Source: Portevinia maculata (lineage: Eukaryota; Arthropoda; Insecta; Diptera; Syrphidae). Taken from it: a DNA stretch of 64,000 bases. Within the stretch, counting starts at the first letter, position 1; every line of letters begins with the position of its first letter. The notes below the pieces were generated by a model, which did no database searches, was not told the DNA's origin, and was given only the letters and a program-made list of their open reading frames with translations. Shown here piece after piece: positions 55,248-64,000 of the stretch. The stretch spans positions 142,736,703 through 142,800,702 of the forward strand of contig OX454527.1 in NCBI GenBank assembly GCA_949715645.1, read 5' to 3'. The position numbers and the translations under genes are program-made.

Positions 55248-55406
55248 GTCGTCGCCTGAGTGTCGCAGTTATTGCTGTTATTGGAGGTTGCCGTTGTTTT
55301 GTCGTCGCCTGAGTGTCGCAGTTATTGCTGTTACTGGAAGTTGCCGTTGTTTTGTCGTCGCCTGAGTGTCGCAGTTATTACTGTTGTTGCGAATTGCCGT
55401 TTTGCT
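55248..55406 (+). repeat. Three 53-bp tandem repeats in the L leader
   Basis: Units start at 55248, 55301 and 55354 with GTCGTCGCCTGAGTGTCGCA and carry a few substitutions, mostly in the third. They lie between the 5' LTR and the polyprotein start. Confidence 0.9.
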
Positions 55407-55635
55407 GCAACCACACGTCCACCACCGATTGTCGTTGTCATCGCACGCTTGCGAAATTAGTACCTGCAGTATTTTGTCTTAATTTGCCGTTCTGCTGTGG
55501 CTCAACTGAGCTGCAGCAGCATTGTAAGTACCAATTGAAATTATATAGCGAACAATAACTGTCCAGTTGCCATTGCAGTTGTTTGCAGTCACATTAGCAA
55601 CAAATCGCCAGCCATTTTGTTGCATTGATCATCGC

Positions 55636-58600
55636 ATGTCAACGGCGCAACGCACAAGTGCTCGTACCAACAAGGGCATAGCCCCTCTGCGATACAGGAG
55701 GAGTTTTTCTGAAATTTGCTCAGAGAAAAACTTATCCACCAACAACATGGATGAGGAGGAACAACCGCGGCCACAATCGGATCACTTGTTGACAGCATTG
55801 GTAGCCCAAATAGGCGCTCTTAAGGACTCAGTGGAGCAGCTACGCAGTGACTCTAGTGCCACCCAGGCCGAGACGCAGCGTCTACGTGAAGCAGTAAACC
55901 GCCAGAACCAGAGTAACGACTTGGAGATAAATCGCCGTTTTGGTGAACGAGAGTCGTCAACATCAGGAACTCAGTCAACAAATAATGGAATGGCCCATCA
56001 ACAGTTCAAAAAACTGTACGATCTGCCTGTGTTCTCTGGGAAGCCAGACGATTGGCCACTTTTCCTGGCCAATTATGAAGAAACCACTGCCAACTTCCAG
56101 TATTCCACGATGGAGAACACCATTCGTCTTCAGAGATGTCTTCAAGGCGAAGCCAGAGAACCTGTTTCATCTTTACTAATCCATCCGAACAACGTTGCCC
56201 AAGTTATTACAACTCTTTCGTTTCGTTTTGGCCGTCCAGAACTGCTGGTGAAGGCTCTACTGGCCAAAGTCCAACAGTTTCCGCCGATTAACGACTCCAG
56301 AGTTGAGCAACTTGTCCCATTTGCCACTATGGTCCAGAACGTGGTAGCATTCTTGATATCCGCCAAATGCGAGCAGCATCTAGGCAATCCAACATTGCTC
56401 GACGAACTCATCACTAAGCTGCCAATGACCAAAAGGTTCGACTGGGCAAGATATGCATTGAACAAACAACCCTATCCCACTCTTAAGGACTTTTCCGCCT
56501 GGTTAACTGAGCTCGCCAAAGTGGTTCAGCTTATCCCACAAAGTAGTTCCGCCGTTGTTGCCAGAGGACAATCGCATCCACGCAGATTGATGCACACTAC
56601 CACCACCGAGAAGAAAAATAATGGGACAAGGCCTACCGACAAAATAGTATGTGTTTGTTGTGGAGCCAACCACCAGGTGAGCGAATGTGCATTTTTTAAA
56701 GACTTACCCATTGCGGACCGCTGGAAGCTCATCAAGAGCAGGCACCTCTGCGTCTCGTGCATTAAAATTGGTCATGGCACTGCATCATGCCGCAGTCGAA
56801 AAAGGTGTGACGAAGAGGGATGTCGCAGGTTCCATCACAAGCTCTTACACGACGAGGGCAATGAAGTTTCACCATCGGCTCCACAAAGATTGCATAACTG
56901 CCGCACGCAAGACCATAATGGCCATCTATTCCGTATATTGCCAGTAATCTTGTCGGGTCCACGAGGAGAAAGGCGTGTGTTTGCCATGTTCGATGAAGGC
57001 TCTTCTCTCACCATCTTAGAAGACAAAATAGCAACGGAACTGGGCTTCACCGGTAAATTAAGGTCCTTAACGCTGCAGTGGTTCGGCGACAAAATAGTAC
57101 ACGAGCCGTCCCGAACAATTACCACATCCGTTGATATTCGCGGTATTGAGAGAGGGTCATTACATTTTTCAATGAGAAGCGTCAGAACCGTACCGAATCT
57201 TGGCCTGCTGATTCAGTCACTTAGCAAGGAAGAGGTACACCATTTGAAGAATATTCCCATCAGCGACTACAAGGATGCCAGACCAGTGCTTCTGATTGGA
57301 CTGGACAATTGTCACCTGGGCGCTCCTACCAGTGCCGCAATCGAGGGTAAGCAGAGCAACGTGATTGCAACACACACGAAGCTGGGTTGGGTCGCCTATG
57401 GACCACAGGGAGTTCACGAAAGTGTCCCGCCGGTAGTTCTTCACATTCGTGAAAATGATGTCTTCAGTAAGATTGACAGATTGGTCGACTCCTACTTTAC
57501 TGTGGAGAACTTCGGAGTTTACAAACCGGAACAGGTATTGGAGTCCAACGATGAAGCGCGAGCGAGGAGAATCTTAAAAGAAACGACGAAACGCATTGGC
57601 AAACAGTTTGAAACCGGATTACTATGGCGCAAAGATAATGTGATTATGCCAGATAGCTTACAAATGGCGAAGAAGCGTTTGCACAACATTGAGTGCAAAA
57701 TGCGAAGAGAACCAGACTACGCCGATCAGTACAGATCCCAAATAGCTAACTACATCAACAAGGGTTACGCGAAGGAGCTTTCACCATACGAATCGGCAAG
57801 TAGAAGTGATCGGACATGGTACCTTCCGCATTTTGGGGTTATCAACCAGCACAAGTCAAAGAAACTCCGCATTGTCTTCGACGCCGCTGCTGAAGTCCGA
57901 GGAATCTCGCTGAACTCCATGCTGCTGAAAGGACCAGAGCAAGCAAAGTCGCTCTTGTCAGTCCTCTTCAAGTTTCGCCAAGGCATTGTTGGGCTAGCTG
58001 CCGATATTATGGAAATGTTCTCGCAGATCAAGATCCTTGCCGAAGATGTGAATGCCCAGAGGTTCCTATGGATAGATGGACGCCCAGATCAGCCAATACG
58101 TACATATGCCATGTCATCAATGATATTCGGTGCCGCTTGTTCACCATGCGCAGCCGAATACATAAAAAACCTGAACGCATATTCGTTTGAGAGCGAGTCG
58201 CCAGAAGCCGTCAACGCCATCGTGAACAACCACTACGTGGACGACTTTGTATGCAGTTTTTCCAGCCAGGTCGAAGCCGAGCGGATTGGTCAAGATGTCA
58301 AAAGAATTCACGCTGAAGGAGGCTTTAATCTGCGAAATTTCGTCAGTAACATAAAGGCGGTGCAAGACAAACTTAACAACCAATTCCGTGGTGTGTCTTC
58401 AACAGAGTACAGCGTCGAAGCAGATAAGGGAGAGGAGAAGATCCTAGGCATGTACTGGAACACCGAAGATGACACATTTCGCTTCCGTCTTAAGTTCAGT
58501 CGGATCGCCAAGGAGGTTTTACAATCATCAAGACCACCAACGAAGAGGGAACTATTGGGAATCGTGATGGCCATTTTCGATCCGTACGGGTTTCTCGCTG

Positions 58601-60885
58601 ATTACCTAATTTACTCGAAACTACTCCTGCAAGGCACCTGGAAAACTGGTATCGGATGGGACGACCCATTGCCTCATAACCTTTACTGTCGTTGGAAACT
58701 CTGGTGGACGGAGTTAAACAATGTGGGACAGTTTCGGATCAGCCGCTGTTATTCGCCACATTTACCAACTGCTGAGAGTATAGAACTACACATCTTTACC
58801 GACGCTAGCGAAAGTGCATTCGCCGCTGTAGCATACTTCCGCATCAAGTTGCAGGAGCAAGTGGACGTGGCCTTTATAAGCGGTAAGACGAGATGCGCGC
58901 CAAAGAAAATCCTTTCGATTCCTCGACTAGAGCTGCAAGCCGCAGTTCTAGGAAGCCGTTTGCAAGCAACCATCAAAGCAATCCACAACATACGCATCTC
59001 TAGAGTGGTGTACTGGAGCGATTCGAAAACCACCATTGCCTGGATAAGGTCTTCAGAACGCAGGTTCAAACCATTCGTCGCTCACAGGGTTGCGGAAATC
59101 CTGGATGTGTCGAAACCTTCAGACTGGCACTGGCTTCCAACGGATTCGAATGTGGCGGACGATGCCACACGAGCCAGAAGTTTCCCAAAGTTATATTCGA
59201 ATAGTCGATGGATAGTCGGCCCAGGGTTTCTTCGTCTCCATGAGCACCAATGGTCACACTCCAACGATCCAGTTCCCGAGACGCTTGAAGAAGAACTACG
59301 TCCCAGGATTTTGCATATCACTCAGGCAAGTGGCCCTTTAATTAATATTGCTAACTTTTCTTCGTTTTTAAAGGTGAGACGCATAGTAGCCTTTGTTATG
59401 AGAAGCCTTGCCTTACTTACTCGGGTGCGAAGGAGAATTGCCTCAAAACTCCAGGGAGAGTCAACCAGCCAATCAGCCGCAACGAAACTCTCATCTGTCC
59501 CCAGAAAGGAGTTGACCGTAGGAGAGATTCTGATTGCAGAGAAGTTCCTGTGTCGTCAATCGCAGCGGGACGTATACCACCAGGAGATTTTTTCCCTCGA
59601 GAAACACAGCAGTGTGCCTAAAACAAGTCCAATATTTCGGCTCACACCCATCCTGGATCCAGACGGTCTACTCCGTGTAAATGGACGCATTGACGCCGCC
59701 GTGTGCCTGCCAGTCGACGCAAGACATCCACTCATTCTGCCACAGAGCCATCCATTTACGGAACTAATTGTCTACCACTACCACCATCGCCTTCACCACC
59801 AAAATGATGCACTAACCATTAACGAGATTCGCCAGCGTTATTGGGTTCCATCTATTAAATCGGTGCTCAAGCGCATTAAACGTTGCTGTTATAGGTGCAA
59901 ACTCTCTCGAGCCAAACCTGTGATTCCGCTCATGGGACAGCTGCCAGAGGACCGACTGACGCCGTTCGTTCGTTCATTCACTTATACGGGCTTGGATTAT
60001 TTTGGTCCGATGCAAGTCTCAATAGGCCGCAGAAGAGAAAAGCGATGGGTGGCATTGTTCACTTGCCTTACAGTGAGGGCGATCCACCTAGAGCTAGCAG
60101 CAGACCTATCAACCGATGCCTTCATCTTATGCCTGAGAAACTTCGTAAATCGCCGTGGGACTCCAATTCGCATTCGAAGCGATAATGCGACAAACTTCAT
60201 CGGGGTGCAGAAGGTGCTAACACTAGGGTCAAGGCTGTTCGACATCGACCGAATCCAGAACGAGATGACGAGCAAAGGGATCGATTGGAGGTTTATCTGT
60301 CCATTGAATCCAAGTGAGGGAGGTGCGTGCGAGCGCATGGTACAAGCGGTCAAGAAGGTGTTGATGGTGACAATGAGAGAGGAAGCACCACGAGTGGAGA
60401 CGCTAAGAAGCCTTTTGATCGAAGCCGAAAACATAGTCAACTCCCGACCATTAACCGAGCTACCGTTGACATCGGAGGAGGACGAGCCCCTAACACCTAA
60501 CCACTTTCTGCTCGGTTGCACAAATTCTACGCAGACGCCAAATCTTGAGGACTCGCCTATATGCTGCCGTAAGCAGTGGAGAATTTCACAACAGCTCAAA
60601 GATCGATTTTGGAAACGTTGGATGCAAGAATATTTGCCGAGGCTGACGAAGCGGAGTAAGTGGTACGTAGCTGCAGCCCCTCTCAAAGTCGGAAGTTTGG
60701 TCATCATCCTGCTTCCAAATTGGCTGTTCTACAAGTGTGTGGTGAATCTCTTCGAGCCTTCACGGAGGGTGGAATGTCGCAGTCAGCGAAAGTTGGCAGC
60801 ACCATTAACGACTAACAAACTTCGCCAACAGATGGACAAATCAATTATCTACAAGCCTGTTGCTGATTGGCCGACCTATAAATAA
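55636..60885 (+). CDS. L Gag-Pol polyprotein (BEL/Pao), 1749 codons
   Basis: I choose the ATG at 55636 (MSTAQRTSARTNKG), the first in the frame. Gag: a Gln/Arg-rich helix, then a DUF1759-like capsid (KLYDLPVFSGKPDDWPLFLA, LQRCLQGEAREPVSSLL), then Cys knuckles (CVCCGANHQVSEC, CVSCIKIGHGTASC). Pao protease: MFDEGSSLTILEDKIA. RT: LRIVFDAAAEVRGISLNSML, LAADIMEMFSQIKI, NNHYVDDFVCSF (YVDD as usual in Pao). RNase H: HIFTDASESAFAAVAYF and YWSDSKTTIAWI. Integrase: HHRLHHQNDALTINEIRQRY and CYRC (zinc site), TYTGLDYFGP, RIRSDNATNFIG, Glu in GGACERMVQAVK. No stop or frame error. The last 37 codons lie in the 3' LTR. All catalytic motifs are kept, so it may be autonomous. Confidence 0.95.
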   Translation: MSTAQRTSARTNKGIAPLRYRRSFSEICSEKNLSTNNMDEEEQPRPQSDHLLTALVAQIGALKDSVEQLRSDSSATQAETQRLREAVNRQNQSNDLEINRRFGERESSTSGTQSTNNGMAHQQFKKLYDLPVFSGKPDDWPLFLANYEETTANFQYSTMENTIRLQRCLQGEAREPVSSLLIHPNNVAQVITTLSFRFGRPELLVKALLAKVQQFPPINDSRVEQLVPFATMVQNVVAFLISAKCEQHLGNPTLLDELITKLPMTKRFDWARYALNKQPYPTLKDFSAWLTELAKVVQLIPQSSSAVVARGQSHPRRLMHTTTTEKKNNGTRPTDKIVCVCCGANHQVSECAFFKDLPIADRWKLIKSRHLCVSCIKIGHGTASCRSRKRCDEEGCRRFHHKLLHDEGNEVSPSAPQRLHNCRTQDHNGHLFRILPVILSGPRGERRVFAMFDEGSSLTILEDKIATELGFTGKLRSLTLQWFGDKIVHEPSRTITTSVDIRGIERGSLHFSMRSVRTVPNLGLLIQSLSKEEVHHLKNIPISDYKDARPVLLIGLDNCHLGAPTSAAIEGKQSNVIATHTKLGWVAYGPQGVHESVPPVVLHIRENDVFSKIDRLVDSYFTVENFGVYKPEQVLESNDEARARRILKETTKRIGKQFETGLLWRKDNVIMPDSLQMAKKRLHNIECKMRREPDYADQYRSQIANYINKGYAKELSPYESASRSDRTWYLPHFGVINQHKSKKLRIVFDAAAEVRGISLNSMLLKGPEQAKSLLSVLFKFRQGIVGLAADIMEMFSQIKILAEDVNAQRFLWIDGRPDQPIRTYAMSSMIFGAACSPCAAEYIKNLNAYSFESESPEAVNAIVNNHYVDDFVCSFSSQVEAERIGQDVKRIHAEGGFNLRNFVSNIKAVQDKLNNQFRGVSSTEYSVEADKGEEKILGMYWNTEDDTFRFRLKFSRIAKEVLQSSRPPTKRELLGIVMAIFDPYGFLADYLIYSKLLLQGTWKTGIGWDDPLPHNLYCRWKLWWTELNNVGQFRISRCYSPHLPTAESIELHIFTDASESAFAAVAYFRIKLQEQVDVAFISGKTRCAPKKILSIPRLELQAAVLGSRLQATIKAIHNIRISRVVYWSDSKTTIAWIRSSERRFKPFVAHRVAEILDVSKPSDWHWLPTDSNVADDATRARSFPKLYSNSRWIVGPGFLRLHEHQWSHSNDPVPETLEEELRPRILHITQASGPLINIANFSSFLKVRRIVAFVMRSLALLTRVRRRIASKLQGESTSQSAATKLSSVPRKELTVGEILIAEKFLCRQSQRDVYHQEIFSLEKHSSVPKTSPIFRLTPILDPDGLLRVNGRIDAAVCLPVDARHPLILPQSHPFTELIVYHYHHRLHHQNDALTINEIRQRYWVPSIKSVLKRIKRCCYRCKLSRAKPVIPLMGQLPEDRLTPFVRSFTYTGLDYFGPMQVSIGRRREKRWVALFTCLTVRAIHLELAADLSTDAFILCLRNFVNRRGTPIRIRSDNATNFIGVQKVLTLGSRLFDIDRIQNEMTSKGIDWRFICPLNPSEGGACERMVQAVKKVLMVTMREEAPRVETLRSLLIEAENIVNSRPLTELPLTSEEDEPLTPNHFLLGCTNSTQTPNLEDSPICCRKQWRISQQLKDRFWKRWMQEYLPRLTKRSKWYVAAAPLKVGSLVIILLPNWLFYKCVVNLFEPSRRVECRSQRKLAAPLTTNKLRQQMDKSIIYKPVADWPTYK

Positions 60886-61068
60886 TTGCAACTAGTGGAC
60901 CATGTTTTGAGTTGAGCCTACGCATCATAAATCATCGGTTGGCAGCGGCAGCAATCATACAAATTTAAAACCAACGTTTTACAAAAGAGAACTATAAACG
61001 ATATAACTGAATAAACCTAATTGATTTGAATAAGTTGTTTTATTAGCAAAGTTCCAACAAAGTTTACA
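60775..61068 (+). repeat. 3' LTR of L
   Basis: TGTCGCAGTCAGCG...AAGTTTACA. It also encodes the last 37 residues and stop of the polyprotein. Confidence 0.95.
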
Positions 61069-61073
61069 AACAC

Positions 61074-61908
61074 ATAATCTCCTGGCTCATATTTTGTTGG
61101 CTGTTGTCGCTTTTTATCTACATACTTTTTATTATACGCCTGTGCTCGTTTTTGTGTTAGGACTGCTTCTTGTCTTATCTGTTTGTGACTCTTGTGAACT
61201 ATCTTTTGTTAAACTTCCGCTAATTTGTCTCTAAGTTCGTCTATCACTTTTCCTTTTTGATTTACCCCAAAAAGCATAACGCTTGGGTGTTTTCCTATCA
61301 TTCGATTTATGGTGTTGTTCAAAGTGAATTCGACAGTTTCTACGACGTGGTCCCAATAAACCCCTACTTCTGGCTTGACCAGCTTGGCTATCATCGGACC
61401 TATACTTCTATTGACCCTTTCGAACTGACCATTGGCCTGTGGTGATCCTGTCGCAACTTGTATGTGTTTTACGTTATTTTCTAACAAAAAATCTTTTAAC
61501 TCACTAGATGTGAAAGCACTACCTCTATCTGATACTATACATTTTGGCCTACTGTACGATCGAAAATAGTCTGCTAACGCCTTAACTACCTCTTTTGTGT
61601 TAGTTGTTTTGGTGGTGTATAATCTAACAAATTTTGTGAACGCATCGATCACCATCCGTCACCGGTCCGTAATGATCTATGTACACCACTTCGAACGGTA
61701 CATCACCTTTAGGTATGTTATTTAAAAATCCTTCTTCCTTTCCATGTTTGGAAGAATAAACCATGCATTTTAAACAGTTCTGTATATGACTACTTACTTT
61801 TTCTCTCATTTTCGGGAACCAATAACTTTTTTTTATAAGTTCTATCATTTTGTCGGTACCTATGTGCCCCATTTCATCATGGTATCTATACATAACCTGA
61901 CTTTCCAT
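61074..61908 (-). pseudogene. K integrase, zinc site and core (right of L)
   Basis: Zinc site YRYHDEMGHIGTDKMIELIK and CLKCMVYS, then VYIDHYGPVTDG with a frame change near 61650. The core continues with FTKFVRLYTTKTTNTKEV, VSDRGSAFTSSELKDF and GQFERVNRS (catalytic Glu). A TAA at 61209-61211 breaks the frame before the linker KRQQPTKYEPGDYV, which meets L at 61073. Family role: insertion of cDNA into the genome. Confidence 0.85.
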
Positions 61909-61920
61909 ACTTTCCGGGAT

Positions 61921-63674
61921 TCAAAATAAAATTGTTCCATCATTTTGTTTTTTATAAATAACACCATTCCGCATTTCGTATAACTGATGTTCTGACACCA
62001 GCAATGAATCTTTAAGTTTTAGTAAAACGTCGTCTTTACCTTGAGATATGACCAGGTTCTCTTCAAAGGTATTAGCTTCTAAAACTAAAATATTCGTTGA
62101 ACGGCTTAACGCATCCACATGTTGCATGCGTTTACCGGCCCTATGTTCAAGTTCGTAGTCGTAGTTTTGAAACTCTAGTGCCCACCTTGCTATTCTTGGA
62201 TTTAGTTCTTTTTTGTTAAGTGTCATCGTAAGTGAGTTGCAGTCTGTTACTATTTTAAAGTGTTTACCTTGTAAATATACTCTGAACCTTTTAAGTGCAC
62301 TAACTATGGCCAAAGTTTCCAACTCAAAACTATGATACTTCGCTTCGTCGTCTGTCGTTCTTTTGGAGAAATAGAATATTCGGTGTAATTTTCCATCATC
62401 TTTTCTTTGTAAAAGTATAGCTCCTAAACCTATTGCACTTGCATCACAGTGTAGTTCTGTATAGTTCTTAGGGTTATACAACGCTAAAATTGGAGATTCT
62501 ATCAACTTTTGTTTAAGTATTTCAAATGACTTTAACTCTTCTGCACCGAAATGAAATAATTTGTTTTTTCTTGTAAGATCATAAAGTGGTTTAGCTAATA
62601 TTGAAAAGTTTTTCACGAATCTACGAAAATATGAGCATATACCCAAAAAGCTTTGAACTGAATGTACAGTTTGTGGTAGAGGAAATTTTTTTATCGCCTC
62701 CAACCCCTTATCGTCTGCTTGTATGCCTCCACCCGTAATAGTATAGCCCAGATATTTTATCTTTGCAAGATCATAAAATGTTCACTAAGATCCCTTGTCG
62801 CTATCATTATGTCATCAAGATATATTACGACTTCGTCTTTTCTTATTATGTCTGCAAAAATTTTGTTCACGTGTCTTTGAAAAACTGACGGTGCATTTCT
62901 TAACCCAACGGCATTCTTAAGAATTCGTATTGTCCTACGGGTGTAACGAACGAAGTGTATTTAACCGATTCTTCGTGCATATACACATGAAAAAATCCGT
63001 TCTTTAAATCTAACTTTGTAAACACTCGTTTGTCTGCCAGGCGATCTAACAAATCATCTATTAACGGAATCGGGAAACTATCTTTTGTTGTCACTTTATT
63101 TAAAGCTCTATAGTCTATGCACATTTTAAGGTCTCCGGTTTTATTCGTCTAGCAACTTATTCAATTCTGACTTCTCTGTGTATGACAACCTACGAGGCGG
63201 TCCATAAAAAGGTTTAGCAGAATTCAAATTCAACTTCATCTCTGTTTTTACTAGTGGTTCTACCGGACGACGAGGCACCAAATAACAATTTTTGTAAATG
63301 TCACGTAAATATTTTTGTGTTGCACGATCTATATTTTCTCCAATCGTCAAAGTTTCTTCCTCGTAAACGTTGTGATCATAATCTATTATTAGTAAAGACT
63401 TTTCAAAACTTCCGTCTTTCTCTTCATCACCTTTTACGTTGCTCTTTGTTTTACAACTTTTATTTACAACTAGTTCGTTTACGTTTTGGTTACAAACTGA
63501 TTTGTTAACGTTTTCTATATATTTTCCATAATTTTGTTTAACTTTATACCTATCGTTGTTTTCACATTTGTTGTTACAATTCGAAACTAACTTAAAATTG
63601 CCAGCTTTTAAAAAATTTCTTCCCAGAACCACCTCATAGCCAGTCGACTCTTCTTCAACTACGTACAACTCCAC
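61921..63674 (-). pseudogene. K reverse transcriptase and RNase H, frame-broken
   Basis: A linker with many Asn and Lys residues (63674-63300) leads to LSYTEKSELNKLLDE. A frame change near 63140 is followed by MCIDYRALNKVTTKDSFPIP, FTKLDLKNGFFHVYMHEESV and YEFLRMPLG. A shift near 62900 leads to IYLDDIMIATRDL (intact YLDD), another to FLGICSYFRRFVKNFS. RNase H: HCDASAIGLGAILLQ, YHSFELETLAIVSALKRFRV and VTDCNSLTMTLN. A stop is at about 61921. Order and motifs are those of Gypsy pol. Confidence 0.85.
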
Positions 63675-63692
63675 TGAGATCTTTACGCCTCC

Positions 63693-63983
63693 CTATTGAA
63701 CAAAACACCAGAACTTTCCAATAATTAATAATTTACTTTTATTTATGCCGAAATAAGATACACAACTTGTATTTAGGTTTAACTCTACTCCATTGGGGAC
63801 ACACTCCTGTTCCGCGAAGCTTATGGGGCTACCGGTGTCTATCAGGCATTCTAGGAAGCAATTTTGTGGTTTATTATCTACTCTTACTGTTAAATACAAA
63901 TAACTTACGAGGTCTTCATTTTCTTTTTCCAGCAGCTGGACCGTGTACTTCTTCTTGGGGCACGCCGTTAGTCGATGTTCCAT
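63693..63983 (-). pseudogene. K aspartic protease and gag end
   Basis: Begins with a Cys segment (LTACPKKKYTV) that may be the end of a gag knuckle, then CLIDTGSPISFAEQECVP, the DTGS active site of a retropepsin. A TAG-type stop at 63693 breaks it from the next segment (ISVELYVVEEESTGYEVVLG, with the protease C-terminal strand VVLGRNFL). The start lies beyond or at the window edge. Confidence 0.7.
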
Positions 63984-64000
63984 CGAGCCACACCCGTAGC

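Larger units (their letters stand above)
54775..61068 (+). mobile_element. BEL/Pao retrotransposon (L), intact by eye
   Basis: LTRs of 294 bp at 54775-55068 and 60775-61068 (three differences seen). Target duplication AACAC (54770-54774 and 61069-61073). A purine tract GGAGGGTGGAA precedes the 3' LTR. One long polyprotein frame (55636-60885) without stops. It inserted in the integrase frame of K. Probably the most recently active element of the window together with G. Confidence 0.95.
54254..64000 (-). mobile_element. Gypsy retrotransposon (K), running off the right edge, split by L
   Basis: Minus-strand coding parts: protease (63983-63693), RT/RNase H (63674-61921), integrase (61908-61074 and 54774-54541). 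A putative 3' LTR lies at about 54254-54524 (minus TGTGGTCAGAATGG...TTCTTACA). BEL/Pao element L sits in the integrase with duplication AACAC; removal restores the frame. The 5' LTR and gag lie beyond the window. Confidence 0.82.

Overview
The window is eukaryotic DNA, almost certainly from a brachyceran fly. The one host-type gene is a Mediator subunit 6 (MED6) gene that closely resembles my memory of the Drosophila protein and has three 57-63 bp GT-AG introns, as is usual in flies. Nearly everything else is transposable-element DNA: LOA-type and CR1/Jockey-like LINEs, Gypsy-type LTR elements (mag-like, mdg1/412-like and Osvaldo/Ulysses-like), a BEL/Pao element, a PIF/Harbinger element and an ISL2EU-type element. 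The species and family cannot be read from the sequence. No CRISPR array, rRNA or tRNA gene was seen.

Left part (1-26400). A Gypsy-type end leaves the window on the left, with a tRNA-Lys-like primer site. A LOA/I-like LINE remnant follows on the minus strand (about 1680-3234). At 3238-7332 lies a 4095 bp PIF/Harbinger element with 27 bp perfect terminal inverted repeats and TTA duplications. It carries a decayed transposase, two fragments of an accessory protein, and a complete four-exon MED6 gene on the opposite strand. A CR1/Jockey-like LINE (7745 to about 14150) is split by a 2666 bp long-LTR-like insertion (8760-11425, TSD ACAT). A nearly full-length LOA-clade LINE (14217-19799, 14 bp TSD) sits inside a small inverted-repeat element. 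An ISL2EU element (about 20553-24350) follows, with a THAP-DDE transposase and a convergent SWIM-YqaJ nuclease gene, both broken. The stretch 24351-26400 holds no recognisable gene.

Middle (26402-47990). A second CR1/Jockey-like LINE lies on the minus strand (26403 to about 30930). A mag-like Gypsy (F, 32265-45852, TSD AATGG) has an mdg1/412-like Gypsy (G, 36494-45361, TSD ATAT) inserted in its gag gene. G looks young: 925 bp LTRs nearly identical by eye, long intact gag and pol frames, and a canonical -1 slippery heptamer at the junction. The 5' LTR of F also carries a 90 bp poly-A retroposon.

Right part (47990-64000). An Osvaldo/Ulysses-like Gypsy (J, minus strand) is interrupted by an 1843 bp LTR-like insertion (M, TSD CATG). 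Another Gypsy (K, minus strand) runs off the right edge and has an intact BEL/Pao element (L, 54775-61068, TSD AACAC, 294 bp LTRs) inserted in its integrase frame.

At several nests, removing the insert and one copy of its target duplication restores the host element's reading frame, so the order of insertion is well supported. LTR elements on the right are mostly in minus orientation. The main biological point is a MED6 gene, intact by eye, lying between the ends of a DNA transposon.
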